A stretch of DNA of 64,000 nt from Tribonema minus (lineage: Eukaryota; Sar; Xanthophyceae; Tribonematales; Tribonemataceae). The notes beneath the pieces were generated by a model. It was not told the origin of the DNA. It saw only the letters and a list, made by a program, of their open reading frames with translations, and made no database searches. The position numbers and the translations under genes were made by a program. The stretch is from NCBI GenBank assembly GCA_017506865.1, contig JAFCMP010000090.1, forward strand, positions 496,001 through 560,000, in the 5' to 3' direction. Of the stretch, positions 63,648-64,000 are shown in pieces; position 1 is the stretch's first letter, and each line of letters begins with the position of its first letter.

Positions 63648-63717
63648 TCACATGACCGCGCCCTCCTTGATGATCATCTTGATGATGTCATCCACGTCGA
63701 TCTCTCCAAACGCGCTA
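63648..63717 (-). CDS. Probable last exon of a minus-strand gene entering from the right
   Basis: On the minus strand, a pyrimidine-rich acceptor (TTCTTCCCCTTGCAG) precedes an exon that reads SAFGEIDVDDIIKMII then KEGAVM and stops at TGA (63650-63648). The GEIDVDDIIKMI part resembles the second half of an EF-hand loop and exit helix, but 22 residues are too few to assign a family. The rest of the gene would lie further right, partly beyond the window. Alternative: chance. Confidence 0.35.
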
Positions 63718-64000
63718 CTGCAAGGGGAAGAAGCGCGAGCTTGCGAAGGTCAGAGACTCACGCTGCCGTTGGCGCTGGCTGAGCGATTTTGAACTGGCAA
63801 ATAATATCTGATAATAAAGCAGCAAACCGAGCTGAGAGTTGGCATTACATTTGCAGTGAGATTGACTGAGCGAAGGCGTCCTGGTATGTACATTGGTGCA
63901 CCATCTGGTAGACCGAGACAAAGTTGATAGTACTGTCGACATGCAAACAGCCAATGTGCCAACTCCAAAAACAACCATGTACAACTGCAATGCCGCGAGC
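63718..64000. other. Right-edge region
   Basis: Probably intron of the minus-strand gene that ends at 63648. No further exon recognised before the window ends. Confidence 0.35.

Overview
The window looks like nuclear DNA of a GC-rich unicellular alga. The signs are intron-rich genes with canonical GT-AG splicing, very high GC3 in coding exons, long runs of C or G beside splice sites, degenerate TTAGGG-like repeats inside introns, many armadillo (ARM) repeat proteins, and an R2-type non-LTR retrotransposon. A haptophyte- or pelagophyte-like alga would fit, but the sequence does not settle the lineage. I saw no bacterial operon, CRISPR array, rRNA or tRNA gene. Exon structures were built by hand from splice sites, reading-frame continuity and coding bias; no alignment program was run. 

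Layout. (1) 327-12228 (+): the 3' part of a 17-exon gene whose last exons resemble the C-terminal tail of NEK (NIMA-related) kinases; the kinase domain would lie left of the window. (2) 12229-14811: no confident gene, one ~200-bp duplicated block. (3) 14812-18969 (-): an acidic protein of unknown function. (4) 20078-29973 (+): nine exons encoding a CDK5RAP1/MiaB-type tRNA methylthiotransferase, probably mitochondrial. (5) 31486-52239: an ARM-repeat cluster of five genes: a small plus-strand ARM gene, ARM-A (-), ARM-B (-, with an in-frame stop), ARM-D (+) and ARM-C (-). Inside it lie a 577-aa basic, Ala-rich, probably nuclear protein (39028-40761, -) and the decayed remains of a multi-pass membrane protein (41090-42180, -). 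(6) 52958-57482 (+): a seven-exon SLC25 mitochondrial carrier, divergent from ARM-C. (7) 58877-62968 (+): a long unbroken ORF of an R2-superfamily LINE with reverse transcriptase and restriction-like endonuclease. (8) 63648-63717 (-): a probable last exon of a gene entering from the right. 

The most unusual property is the make-up of the introns. In at least five genes they contain tandem, progressively decayed copies of the neighbouring exon end together with its splice site ('exon echoes'). Examples are a ladder of up to five copies before exon 5 of the tRNA-modification gene, three echoes after its exon 6, an almost unchanged echo in the carrier gene, and threefold arrays in ARM-A and ARM-C. 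Many introns also carry AG|GT at their acceptor as well as their donor. Together these point to an active process in which tandem duplication across exon/intron borders lengthens introns and may create new ones.
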